Source: Muriicola sp041358175 (GTDB taxonomy: Bacteria; Bacteroidota; Bacteroidia; Flavobacteriales; Flavobacteriaceae). From it: DNA of 64,000 bases. A program made the position numbers and the translations under genes. The notes beneath the pieces are model-generated. The model was not told the DNA's origin. It was given only the letters and a program-made list of their open reading frames with translations, and did not search any database. Shown here one piece after another: positions 36,980 through 44,766 of this stretch. Within the stretch, counting starts at the first letter, position 1, and the number at the start of each line of letters is the position of its first letter. The stretch is taken from the NCBI RefSeq assembly GCF_041358175.1, contig NZ_JBGKBE010000007.1, positions 62,001-126,000 on the forward strand, written 5' to 3'.

Positions 36980-37234
36980 TTGTTTAAAAAAAAATTTAAG
37001 TTGAAGGAAAAAATATTAGAAATACTCTCGGAGATCAGACCTGAATTTGACTTTGAAAATTCTACTGATTTTATTGGAGAAGGGATGTTAGATTCTTTTG
37101 ATATAGTGAGTTTAGTTGCTTCTCTGGATGAAGAATTTGGAATTTCAATTGACGGAACGGAGATTTTACCTGAAAATTTTTCCGATGTCGATAGCATTTA
37201 TCATTTACTAATCAAAAATGGTGTCACAAAATGA
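36980..37234 (+). CDS. Acyl/peptidyl carrier protein 1
   Basis: 84 residues of the PP-binding family. The phosphopantetheine serine is Ser 39 in GEGMLDSFDIVSLVASLDEE, followed by the usual acidic helix (EEFGISIDGTEILPENF). DltC-like carriers share the LDSFxxV pattern. The only start in register is TTG at 36980; no ATG occurs before the motif. Its stop overlaps the ATG of the KAS III-like gene by four bases (ATGA), so the two are translationally coupled. It is the probable partner of the adenylating enzyme just upstream. Confidence 0.88.
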   Translation: MFKKKFKLKEKILEILSEIRPEFDFENSTDFIGEGMLDSFDIVSLVASLDEEFGISIDGTEILPENFSDVDSIYHLLIKNGVTK

Positions 37235-38301
37235 ACCTAAAGTTTCACAAGAAGAAAATTACCGGCATCCTTACGGTTTTACCGGAAAATGAAGTCAATT
37301 TTGACGATGAGATCGACAATTATGATTTCTCGAGAGGACAATCGATGAAACTCAAACTAATCATGGGATATGGCAAACGCAGGGTTGTCAAAGAAGGGAC
37401 AACAGCCTCGGACCTATGTATTTTTGGGTTGAATTACCTTTTTGATAATAATTTTTTAAAAAAAGATGAAATCGATGCCATTATCTTAGTCACGCAGTCC
37501 CCTGATCATTTTGTACCTGCCACCAGCCACATTATTCAAGGTAAACTGGATTTAAAGCAGGACATGGTCTGCCTGGACATTAATCAGGCCTGTTCAGGAT
37601 ATCCCATAGGCCTTAATCAGGCTTTTATGTTGTTAGACCAGGAGGAGATAAACAAAGTGGTGGTACTGAATGCTGATACCATGAGTTATAAGGTATCTCA
37701 CAAAGATCGCGGAAGTAGACCATTAACAGGTGATGCAGCGTCGATTACGATCGTTGAAAACGATTCTTCGGATAGTGTAATCTATGGATCTGTGTATGTT
37801 GACGGAAAAGGCGCCGATGCCCTCATAATTCCTGCCGGTGGCTTTAGAATACCTTCAACCGCAAAAACTGCAAAATTAGAAACAGATGAGAGTGGGAACT
37901 CCAGGGCTTTGGATCACCTGGTTATGAAAGGTGACGACGTGTTTAATTTTGTTCAAAAAGAAGTCCCTCCCATGGTTGATAACCTATTAGTTAAGGCAGA
38001 TAAACATAAGGATGATATAGACTATTATATGTTTCATCAACCGAATAAGTTTATGTTAAAAAAATTAGCTGATAAAATGGGTATTCCTTATGATAAAATG
38101 CCCAATAATGTTGTAGAAAATTTTGGCAATGCCAGTGGGGTTTCCATACCTACTGCAATTACGCATAATATAGGTGATAAACTAATGGAAGGCACCCTAT
38201 TATTATTTTTGGCGGGATTTGGAGCTGGTTTGAGCTGGGCATCTCTGCTTATGAAGATGGGCAATTTAGACTTTTGTAATACAATTGAATTTAAAAATTA
38301 G
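37231..38301 (+). CDS. KAS III-like 3-oxoacyl-ACP synthase
   Basis: 356 residues of the thiolase fold. The catalytic triad of FabH-type enzymes is recognisable: Cys 121 in DINQACSGYPIGL, His 269 in YYMFHQPNKFMLKKLA, and Asn 300 in ENFGNASGVSIPTAI. KAS III enzymes condense an acyl-thioester starter with malonyl-ACP; related proteins act as acyl transferases. This copy lies between two carrier-protein genes rather than in a fatty-acid operon and starts in an ATGA overlap with carrier 1. It may extend, or pass on, an acyl group for sugar decoration. No ketoreductase or dehydratase is present, so a beta-keto or simply transferred product would be expected. Confidence 0.88.
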   Translation: MNLKFHKKKITGILTVLPENEVNFDDEIDNYDFSRGQSMKLKLIMGYGKRRVVKEGTTASDLCIFGLNYLFDNNFLKKDEIDAIILVTQSPDHFVPATSHIIQGKLDLKQDMVCLDINQACSGYPIGLNQAFMLLDQEEINKVVVLNADTMSYKVSHKDRGSRPLTGDAASITIVENDSSDSVIYGSVYVDGKGADALIIPAGGFRIPSTAKTAKLETDESGNSRALDHLVMKGDDVFNFVQKEVPPMVDNLLVKADKHKDDIDYYMFHQPNKFMLKKLADKMGIPYDKMPNNVVENFGNASGVSIPTAITHNIGDKLMEGTLLLFLAGFGAGLSWASLLMKMGNLDFCNTIEFKN

Positions 38302-38304
38302 GCT

Positions 38305-38520
38305 ATGGACAATTTTCAATCTTCTATTGCAGAAATACTTGAAGTAGATTCTGTTGAACTAACTGATGAACTTGAATCCTTCGATGCCTGGGACTCATTA
38401 GCGGTTTTATCTATTATTGCGCTTAGTGACTCGGAATATAATGTACCTCTGTCAGCACAGGAAATCAATGACTCTAAAACTATTGAGGGGCTAAAAAGTC
38501 TTATTCAAGGAAAAAAATAG
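38305..38520 (+). CDS. Acyl carrier protein 2
   Basis: 71 residues. The phosphopantetheine serine is Ser 31 in FDAWDSLAVLSIIALSD; the WDSLAxL context is typical of stand-alone carriers in capsule and O-antigen loci. It begins three bases after the KAS III-like gene stops. With carrier 1 (36980) it gives the operon two carriers of clearly different sequence, suggesting separate donor and acceptor roles. It is too short and too diverged to be the housekeeping AcpP. Confidence 0.88.
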   Translation: MDNFQSSIAEILEVDSVELTDELESFDAWDSLAVLSIIALSDSEYNVPLSAQEINDSKTIEGLKSLIQGKK

Positions 38521-38628
38521 AGGAGCAGAGGTCCTTCTAAATTCCTGCTAAAAATAATTAAATCGCTTCTGAGGTTACTTTGTTGTAAATTAGCTCAAAG
38601 CCTCTTATAATTTATTAAAGACCAATTT

Positions 38629-39282
38629 ATGAGAAATGTAATTATACTTGGAGCCGGGGGAGCCGGTGCAGAAGTGACCTTTTATATTGAAGATCACAAC
38701 TCCAAAGTGGGACCGGAAGACCAAATTACCATTAAAGGATATTTGGACGATTCCAAGGAAAATTGGAAAAAATATAACTTTCAGGCACCTCATCTAGGAA
38801 ATATTCATACCTACTCCCAAGCTGATGGGGAAGAGTTGCTGATCGCCGTCGGAAGCATGGATTCCAGAAAAAAATTAATCGATATAATCAAAGAGAAGAA
38901 TATTGTCGTTGGGAGTTTTATTCACCATAGTGTGGTGATGCCAGAAAATTTAGATATAGGTATTGGTAATATCGTTTTTCCTTTTTGTATTCTTGAAAAA
39001 TACGCCACTATTGGTAATTATAATTTTCTTACCTCCTACTGTTTCATTAGCCATGATTGTATTGTAGGTGACAATAATTTTTTATCCATAGCAGGACTTG
39101 CCGGATCAGTAAAAGTGGGAGACAATAATTATTTTGGATTGAGGTCTACGGTAATTCCAGGAATAGAAATTGGCAATAATAATGTTGTTCAAGCAGGAAT
39201 GTTGGTGGATAAAAACATTAAAGATGATACTACAGTTTTCTATCGTTTTAAAGAAAAGGTAATGGCCATCCCTAAAATGTAA
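38629..39282 (+). CDS. PglD/NeuD-like sugar acyltransferase (left-handed beta-helix)
   Basis: 217 residues. An N-terminal Rossmann-like part (VIILGAGGAGAEVTFYI) binds the sugar nucleotide in this family, and a C-terminal left-handed beta-helix of hexapeptide repeats follows, with the catalytic His in CFISHDCIVGDNN (His 142). PglD uses acetyl-CoA to N-acetylate UDP-4-amino-4,6-dideoxy-GlcNAc; relatives use other acyl donors. It follows the carrier-protein gene by 108 bp. Two roles are therefore possible: the missing acetylation step of the bacillosamine route (PglF/PglE/PglC-like genes are present), or transfer of the acyl group built by the upstream cassette. Which donor it uses is not decidable from sequence. 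Confidence 0.87.
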   Translation: MRNVIILGAGGAGAEVTFYIEDHNSKVGPEDQITIKGYLDDSKENWKKYNFQAPHLGNIHTYSQADGEELLIAVGSMDSRKKLIDIIKEKNIVVGSFIHHSVVMPENLDIGIGNIVFPFCILEKYATIGNYNFLTSYCFISHDCIVGDNNFLSIAGLAGSVKVGDNNYFGLRSTVIPGIEIGNNNVVQAGMLVDKNIKDDTTVFYRFKEKVMAIPKM

Positions 39283-39356
39283 TCCTTTAATTAATTAAAT
39301 ACTGGGCTTTTTAATACATCCAGGTAACGTGCTAAATCAACCGAATAAACTTCAAA

Positions 39357-40160
39357 ATGAATCTGAATGATCCATTAATTATTCCTATTATTTCTGCATT
39401 AAAGGCCGGTATATCTATACTAAACGTTTACGACCTTCCAGATTTTAACACTAAGATTAAGAAGGATAAATCCCCACTAACCGAAGCCGATCTCGCCTCC
39501 AACGCCGTCATCAACGAATTCCTTAAGGACACCCCCTACCCCATCATCAGCGAGGAAAATAAACAGATGGATTACACCACCCGAAAATCCTGGGAAACCT
39601 GCTGGATGGTAGACCCGCTAGACGGAACCAAAGAGTTTATAAAGCGGAATGGGGAATTTACCGTAAACATTGCCCTGATCCGTAAAGGAAAACCCATACT
39701 GGGGGTCATTTATGTCCCTGTAACACGGGAATTATACTATGCAGATGTGAATCAAAAAGCAGCCTTCAAAACACTTATCGCTGAAGATCACTCCCTACCA
39801 GATCAGCTCTTTTCTGAAAAAGATCGTATTCAACCTACATTAAAAACAGGTTCAATAGTAAGAGTGGTCGGAAGTCGATCCCATATGAACCAGGATACAC
39901 TGGACTATGTGGAAGGGTTAAAAAAGCAAGGAAGGGATGTAGAAGTGGTCTCTAAAGGAAGTTCTTTAAAATTCTGCCTGGTCGCCGAAGGGAAAGCTGA
40001 TGTTTATCCGCGTTTTGCACCTACTATGGAATGGGATACAGCAGCCGGCCATGCTATCTGTACTGCAGTGGGATTAAAAGTTACCGCACAGGACACCCAG
40101 AGCGAATTGTGTTATAATAAGGAAAACCTTCTCAACCCATATTTTCTGGTCGCTCCCTGA
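39357..40160 (+). CDS. cysQ: 3'(2'),5'-bisphosphate nucleotidase CysQ
   Basis: 267 residues of the inositol-monophosphatase superfamily. Metal-binding motifs are ISEENK, WMVDPLDGTKEFIKRNGEF and MEWDTAAGHAIC. The enzyme dephosphorylates PAP to AMP (and PAPS to APS), removing the inhibitory by-product of PAPS-dependent sulfation or reduction. The stop overlaps the ATG of the DUF2061 gene by one base (TGATG), and genes for APS kinase and ATP sulfurylase follow. It is the first gene of the sulfate-activation operon, directly right of the polysaccharide locus. Confidence 0.94.
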   Translation: MNLNDPLIIPIISALKAGISILNVYDLPDFNTKIKKDKSPLTEADLASNAVINEFLKDTPYPIISEENKQMDYTTRKSWETCWMVDPLDGTKEFIKRNGEFTVNIALIRKGKPILGVIYVPVTRELYYADVNQKAAFKTLIAEDHSLPDQLFSEKDRIQPTLKTGSIVRVVGSRSHMNQDTLDYVEGLKKQGRDVEVVSKGSSLKFCLVAEGKADVYPRFAPTMEWDTAAGHAICTAVGLKVTAQDTQSELCYNKENLLNPYFLVAP

Positions 40161-40576
40161 TGGCCACCTCCTCCTATAAAAGGCACCTGGCCAAAACCAT
40201 CACCTGGCGCATCGTTGGTACGCTAGACACCATAGTACTTGCCTGGATCATTACTGGGAACCCTTTAACCGGACTTAAAATTGGAGGGGCTGAAGTGATC
40301 ACAAAAATGATTTTGTACTATTTCCACGAACGGATCTGGTTTAATACAGGGGTCAGGAATAGTAAAAGAAGACATTTGTTTAAAACCATCACCTGGAGAA
40401 TTATAGGAACCCTGGATACCTTTCTACTTTCCTGGTTTATTTCGGGTAATCCTTTAACCGGGTTAAAAATAGGGGTAGCAGAAGTGGTCACTAAAATGAT
40501 TTTATACTATTTTCATGAACGAAGCTGGTATCGTATTAATTTTGGATTAGAAAAGAGGGGCGTTAAAAAGGAATGA
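40160..40576 (+). CDS. Double DUF2061 membrane protein
   Basis: 138 residues made of two DUF2061 units, each beginning with a basic stretch and KTITWRI(V/I)GTLDT and ending TKMILYYFHER. The units span about residues 9-56 and 73-120 and are nearly identical in the core (NPLTGLKIG in both). Each unit has two hydrophobic segments, so four membrane passes are expected. The function of DUF2061 is unknown; it recurs in Bacteroidota sulfate-activation operons. Overlap with both neighbours (TGATG before, ATGA after) shows it is an integral part of this operon. A role at the membrane linked to sulfate or PAPS use is an inference from context. Confidence 0.85.
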   Translation: MATSSYKRHLAKTITWRIVGTLDTIVLAWIITGNPLTGLKIGGAEVITKMILYYFHERIWFNTGVRNSKRRHLFKTITWRIIGTLDTFLLSWFISGNPLTGLKIGVAEVVTKMILYYFHERSWYRINFGLEKRGVKKE

Positions 40577-41175
40577 AAAAAAATATCACGAAACACAACT
40601 ATAAAATTACCATGGCAGATCGCAGCAAAAAAAATGGCCATGGTTCCTTTATGATCCTATTTACTGGCTTATCTGGTTCTGGTAAATCTACCATCGCCAA
40701 TGCCCTGGAACAAAAATTGCATACCCAAAATATACATACCTATTCCCTGGATGGGGATAATATTCGAAGTGGCATTAATCAGGATCTGAGTTTTAGTCCG
40801 GAAGACCGATCAGAAAATATCCGCAGGATTGGTGAAATTGGTAAATTGTTTGTGGATGCCGGACTGGTAGTTTTAGCTGCTTTTGTGGCGCCTTATGAAA
40901 AAGACAGAAACCGAATTAGAAATATCGTCGGAGTTGATACCTTTATAGAGGTCTTCGTAAATACCTCTTTGGAGGAGTGCGAAGCACGCGATGTGAAAGG
41001 TCTTTACAAAAAAGCCCGTAAAGGTGAGATAAAGAATATGACGGGAATTTCAGCCCCCTATGAAAGTCCTACCAATGCAGATGTTACGGTGACAGAAAAT
41101 AACTCAGTGGCCGAAGCTGTAGAAATGATCTATAAAAAGATCCAACCAAAACTAAAACCCAGAAGCAATGAGTAA
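40573..41175 (+). CDS. cysC: Adenylylsulfate (APS) kinase CysC
   Basis: 200 residues. The P-loop is FTGLSGSGKSTIANAL (near residue 31), followed by SLDGDNIRSGINQDLSFSPE (APS-binding region) and ERSENIRRIGEI-like and PYEKDRNRIRNI segments. The enzyme phosphorylates APS to PAPS, the universal sulfuryl donor. A possible second ATG lies 17 codons in, before ADRSKKNGHG; the first ATG is chosen for its overlap with the previous gene (ATGA). The stop overlaps cysD by eight bases. CysC implies PAPS, rather than APS, is the wanted product. Confidence 0.95.
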   Translation: MKKNITKHNYKITMADRSKKNGHGSFMILFTGLSGSGKSTIANALEQKLHTQNIHTYSLDGDNIRSGINQDLSFSPEDRSENIRRIGEIGKLFVDAGLVVLAAFVAPYEKDRNRIRNIVGVDTFIEVFVNTSLEECEARDVKGLYKKARKGEIKNMTGISAPYESPTNADVTVTENNSVAEAVEMIYKKIQPKLKPRSNE

Positions 41176-42073
41176 GTATTATTTAAGCTACCTGGACGAA
41201 TTAGAATCCGAGGCTATATTCATACTAAGAGAAGTATGGGCCCAATTTCAAAATCCGGTGATCCTTTTTTCGGGTGGAAAAGACTCCATACTTTGCACAC
41301 ATTTAGCCAAAAAGGCATTTTATCCCAGTAAAATTCCGTTCTCCTTAATGCACGTGGATACCGGCCATAATTTTCCTGAGACCATCAATTTTAGGGATCA
41401 ACTTATTAATGATCTTGGGGTACAACTTATAGTCGGATCTGTACAGGAATCCATCGATCAGGGAAGGGTGGCAGAGGAAAAAGGTAGAAGTGCCACTCGC
41501 AATGCGCTTCAAATTACCACCTTACTCGATGCTATTGAATCTAATAAAGTAGACTGTGCCATTGGGGGTGGAAGACGAGATGAGGAGAAAGCCAGAGCAA
41601 AAGAGCGCTTTTTTTCCCATAGGGACGACTTTGGACAATGGGATCCCAAAAACCAACGCCCTGAATTATGGAACCTTTTTAACGGAAAACATTTTGAAGG
41701 CGAGCATTTCAGGGTCTTTCCAATAAGTAATTGGACGGAAATGGATGTATGGAATTATATTTTACGTGAAAAAATAGAAATCCCTTCCCTCTATCTCGCG
41801 CATGAAAGGGAAGTAGTCTGGAGAAACAACTCCTGGATCCCAAATTCAGAATTCTTAGTCCTGGAAGAACATGAAGAAGTCGTTACCAAAAAAATAAGGT
41901 TCAGAACCCTTGGTGATATCACTATCACCGGTGGCATAGAATCAGAGGCAGATACGCTGGAGAAAATTGTACAGGAAGTGTCTGCTATGAGACAAACAGA
42001 ACGTGGAAACCGAACGGATGACAAACGGTCCGAAAATGCCATGGAAGACAGAAAAAAACTTGGGTACTTTTAA
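41168..42073 (+). CDS. cysD: Sulfate adenylyltransferase subunit 2 CysD
   Basis: 301 residues of the PP-loop ATPase family, the usual length for CysD. The PP-loop motif is FSGGKDSILCTHLA, followed by LMHVDTGHNFPETINFRDQL and CAIGGGRRDEEKARAKERFF; the C-terminus TDDKRSENAMEDRKKLGYF is highly characteristic. With CysN it converts sulfate and ATP to APS and pyrophosphate in the cytoplasm, GTP hydrolysis driving the reaction. It overlaps cysC by eight bases and precedes cysN by 12. Confidence 0.97.
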   Translation: MSKYYLSYLDELESEAIFILREVWAQFQNPVILFSGGKDSILCTHLAKKAFYPSKIPFSLMHVDTGHNFPETINFRDQLINDLGVQLIVGSVQESIDQGRVAEEKGRSATRNALQITTLLDAIESNKVDCAIGGGRRDEEKARAKERFFSHRDDFGQWDPKNQRPELWNLFNGKHFEGEHFRVFPISNWTEMDVWNYILREKIEIPSLYLAHEREVVWRNNSWIPNSEFLVLEEHEEVVTKKIRFRTLGDITITGGIESEADTLEKIVQEVSAMRQTERGNRTDDKRSENAMEDRKKLGYF

Positions 42074-42085
42074 TATCAGGAATTG

Positions 42086-43342
42086 ATGGAAATAGAGCGA
42101 AACGAATTACTGCGATTTTCTACTGCCGGTAGCGTGGATGACGGGAAAAGCACCCTTATAGGCCGATTGTTATACGACTCCAAGTCGATCTTCGAAGACC
42201 AGCTGGAAGCCATAGAGAATACGAGTCGCAAAAAAGGACACGACGGAGTAGACCTGGCCCTTTTTACGGACGGATTAAGGGATGAAAGGGAGCAAGGGAT
42301 CACTATTGATGTAGCCTACCGTTACTTCACCACCCCGAAACGAAAATTCATCATAGCTGACACCCCCGGCCATGTACAATACACCCGAAATATGGTTACA
42401 GGGGCCTCAACGGCCAATGCAACCATCATTCTGGTAGACGCGAGACACGGCGTGATAGAACAAACTAAAAGGCATGCCTTTATCGCGTCCCTATTGCATA
42501 TTCCTCATGTTATTGTCTGTATCAATAAGATGGATCTGGTCGACTTTTCAGAAGATGTTTTCAATAAGATTGTAGACCAATTTGTAGAATTTGCTGCAAA
42601 ACTATTGATCAGAGATATAAGGTTTATCCCTATAAGTGCTCTTTTGGGAGACAATGTGGTGAATCGTTCAGAGAATATGCCCTGGTACCAGGATGCACCA
42701 CTACTCCACACCTTAGAGACCATGCATATCAGTAGTGATCTAAACAAGGTAGATGCCCGCTTCCCGGTTCAGACCGTGCTCAGGCCTCAGCGGGAGGGAT
42801 TTATTGATTACAGGGGCTATGCAGGTAGAATCTCCAGTGGATTTTACCGAAAAGGAGACAAAGTGACGGTTCTTCCTTCCGGATTTTCGTCAAGAGTTAA
42901 GTCAATCACAGGTCCGAATGGAGAATTGGAGGAGGCTTTTGCCCCTATGTCTATTGCTATTGAATTAGAAGACGATATTGATGTGAGCAGAGGTGATATG
43001 ATCGTTCGTTCCAATAATACACCTGATTCTTCTCAGGATGTAGAGGTAATGTTGTGCTGGTTAAATAATCGTCCCTCCCAACCTAGGGCCAAGTATACCC
43101 TGATGCATACCTCAAATGAACAAAAAGCGATGATCAGGGAGGTGATGTATAAATATGATATCAACACCATGGAGCGGATCACGGAAGACAAGGAGCTTAA
43201 AATGAATGATATCAGCAAGGTTAAACTCAGGACTACCAAACCCTTGCTCGTCGACCCTTATAAAGACAACCGATTTACGGGGAGCCTGATTCTAATTGAT
43301 GATCAGACCAATGAGACCGTTGCTGCCGGGATGGTGATTTAG
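42086..43342 (+). CDS. cysN: Sulfate adenylyltransferase subunit 1 CysN (GTPase)
   Basis: About 418 residues. Translation-factor-type GTPase motifs: G1 GSVDDGKSTLIGRLLYDSK, G2/G3 REQGITIDVAYRYF and DTPGHVQYTRNM, G4 NKMDL. Two beta-barrel domains follow (EGFIDYRGYAGRISSGFYRK onward). It is the CysN-only form, not fused to CysC, consistent with the separate cysC upstream. A TTG at 42083 directly precedes the ATG at 42086; the ATG is chosen. It ends the operon, convergent with the OmpA-like gene 26 bp away; no hairpin is seen between them. Confidence 0.96.
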   Translation: MEIERNELLRFSTAGSVDDGKSTLIGRLLYDSKSIFEDQLEAIENTSRKKGHDGVDLALFTDGLRDEREQGITIDVAYRYFTTPKRKFIIADTPGHVQYTRNMVTGASTANATIILVDARHGVIEQTKRHAFIASLLHIPHVIVCINKMDLVDFSEDVFNKIVDQFVEFAAKLLIRDIRFIPISALLGDNVVNRSENMPWYQDAPLLHTLETMHISSDLNKVDARFPVQTVLRPQREGFIDYRGYAGRISSGFYRKGDKVTVLPSGFSSRVKSITGPNGELEEAFAPMSIAIELEDDIDVSRGDMIVRSNNTPDSSQDVEVMLCWLNNRPSQPRAKYTLMHTSNEQKAMIREVMYKYDINTMERITEDKELKMNDISKVKLRTTKPLLVDPYKDNRFTGSLILIDDQTNETVAAGMVI

Positions 43343-43368
43343 TTGAAACGATATCCTACTCTTAATTT

Positions 43369-44547
43369 TTAGTCTTGTGTTGAGAATACCCTAATTACAG
43401 TGACTTCAGACAGCCTGTTCTGCTGGTGTTCTTCCCGTGTACATTTCACCCCGTCAGAACAGCTGTTGGTCAAAAGGGATTCCCCATGGCCAATGGCCGT
43501 CAATCTGCTTTCTGAGATTCCCTGTTTTACCAGATAGTCTGTAGTTCGTTGTGCCCTGCGCTCAGATAACCATTGATTGTAGTTGTCAGGACCACGGGAG
43601 TCAGTAAAAGCATGGATTTCAAAGGAGTATTCCGGATACTGGGCCATAAGGCTCGCTACCCCATCCAGTGTCTTCCTTGAGTATTCATTTAAATAAGACG
43701 AATCAAACGCAAAATACACCGCTCCCAGGCTATCCAGGACTTGCTGCACGTTGTTTAAATGATCTTTCTTCGCTTTTTCCAGTGCTGCCAGTCGGGCTTC
43801 TTCCTTCTCTTTTTCCATTCGTTCTGCCAGGAGCCTGGCCTCCTCCTCGGCCTTTCTGGCGGCCAGAAGGGAATCCTGAAGCCTTTGCTGCTCTTTTTCC
43901 ATTTCCTGCAACAAAGCAAGCTTTTCTTCCCCTTTTTCTGATAGTCCCTTCTTTATGTTAAACTGATAAACCACACCCACGGCATGCTGGATATGATTTG
44001 ATGCTTCATTTCCTAACGACCATTTCCCGCTGGAACTAAAGTCGAGCCCCCAGCGATCTGTAAACCATGTTCTAAAGCCTATAATCGCATTGTAAGTACC
44101 TCGTCCCAGGTTGTTCGCATCAGAATATCCCAGTCCGACACCAACATAGGGATCAAAGAATCCGGTTTCCCCAACCAACTTATTGAGGTCATAGCTGAGT
44201 CGGGTATCTATACCCCAGTAAGGGATATCCTCCGTGATCGTTACCCCGTCGATAGTATTCCCTTCCTTATAGTTGTTATAAGTCCCGATCAATTCCAGGC
44301 CCAGACCACTTTGCCAATACCGGCCAATATTGAGACGTGATGGAAAAGCGACCCCGTTCCACTGGTCCCTAATTGTGGTAAAATCATTGAATGCATCTCC
44401 GGAATCGTCTATGAAGTTCCAGCCTATTCCCATCATCCACGAACTTTCAATAACACTGTCCTTTGGAGTTAATACAATACTGTCCTGGGAATAAAGTTGG
44501 AAACAACCAATTAAGACAAGAAAAGTAATAGCCCTGAGCAATTTCAT
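43369..44547 (-). CDS. OmpA-family outer-membrane protein
   Basis: 392 residues. A Sec signal peptide (about 20 residues, ending QLYSQ) leads to an outer-membrane beta-barrel of about 180 residues. A highly charged coiled coil follows (EEARLLAERMEKEKEEARLA region, residues 210-260). The C-terminal OmpA/MotB domain is peptidoglycan-binding, with HAFTDSRGPDNYNQWLSERR and a DSRG-x-D context. Such proteins tie the outer membrane to peptidoglycan. The long alanine/glutamate coiled coil between barrel and OmpA domain acts as a spacer. The gene stands alone with its own -7-like box upstream. Confidence 0.9.
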   Translation of the reverse strand: MKLLRAITFLVLIGCFQLYSQDSIVLTPKDSVIESSWMMGIGWNFIDDSGDAFNDFTTIRDQWNGVAFPSRLNIGRYWQSGLGLELIGTYNNYKEGNTIDGVTITEDIPYWGIDTRLSYDLNKLVGETGFFDPYVGVGLGYSDANNLGRGTYNAIIGFRTWFTDRWGLDFSSSGKWSLGNEASNHIQHAVGVVYQFNIKKGLSEKGEEKLALLQEMEKEQQRLQDSLLAARKAEEEARLLAERMEKEKEEARLAALEKAKKDHLNNVQQVLDSLGAVYFAFDSSYLNEYSRKTLDGVASLMAQYPEYSFEIHAFTDSRGPDNYNQWLSERRAQRTTDYLVKQGISESRLTAIGHGESLLTNSCSDGVKCTREEHQQNRLSEVTVIRVFSTQD

Positions 44548-44575
44548 AGGTTGAAGATTTGGGATCTTTGTATCA

Positions 44576-44583
44576 CAAAATTA
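44576..44583 (-). promoter_or_regulatory. Bacteroidota -7 promoter box TAATTTTG
   Basis: On the minus strand TAATTTTG fits TAnnTTTG and lies 28 bases before the ATG of the OmpA-like gene. A -33 element was not identified. Confidence 0.45.
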
Positions 44584-44766
44584 CAATCCAGGCCCCAGGA
44601 AGGCTATATTCTTCCCTTAGCTACCTAAAATTTCGACGATTGGTATCCTGGTGATGTCCGGAAGAGGGTAATATTTACAATAATAGAAGATCACTCGATA
44701 AACTACCTGGTTCCAAGATAAGGAGGTGTCTATTTAATGGATAATGAATTAATCTGAGTAGTTGGT

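Noticed and set aside
43668..43961. Plus-strand frames rich in Leu, Phe and Pro opposite the OmpA-like gene
   Set aside because: They are the antisense of the Glu/Ala/Arg-rich coiled coil, so their apparent hydrophobicity is an artefact.
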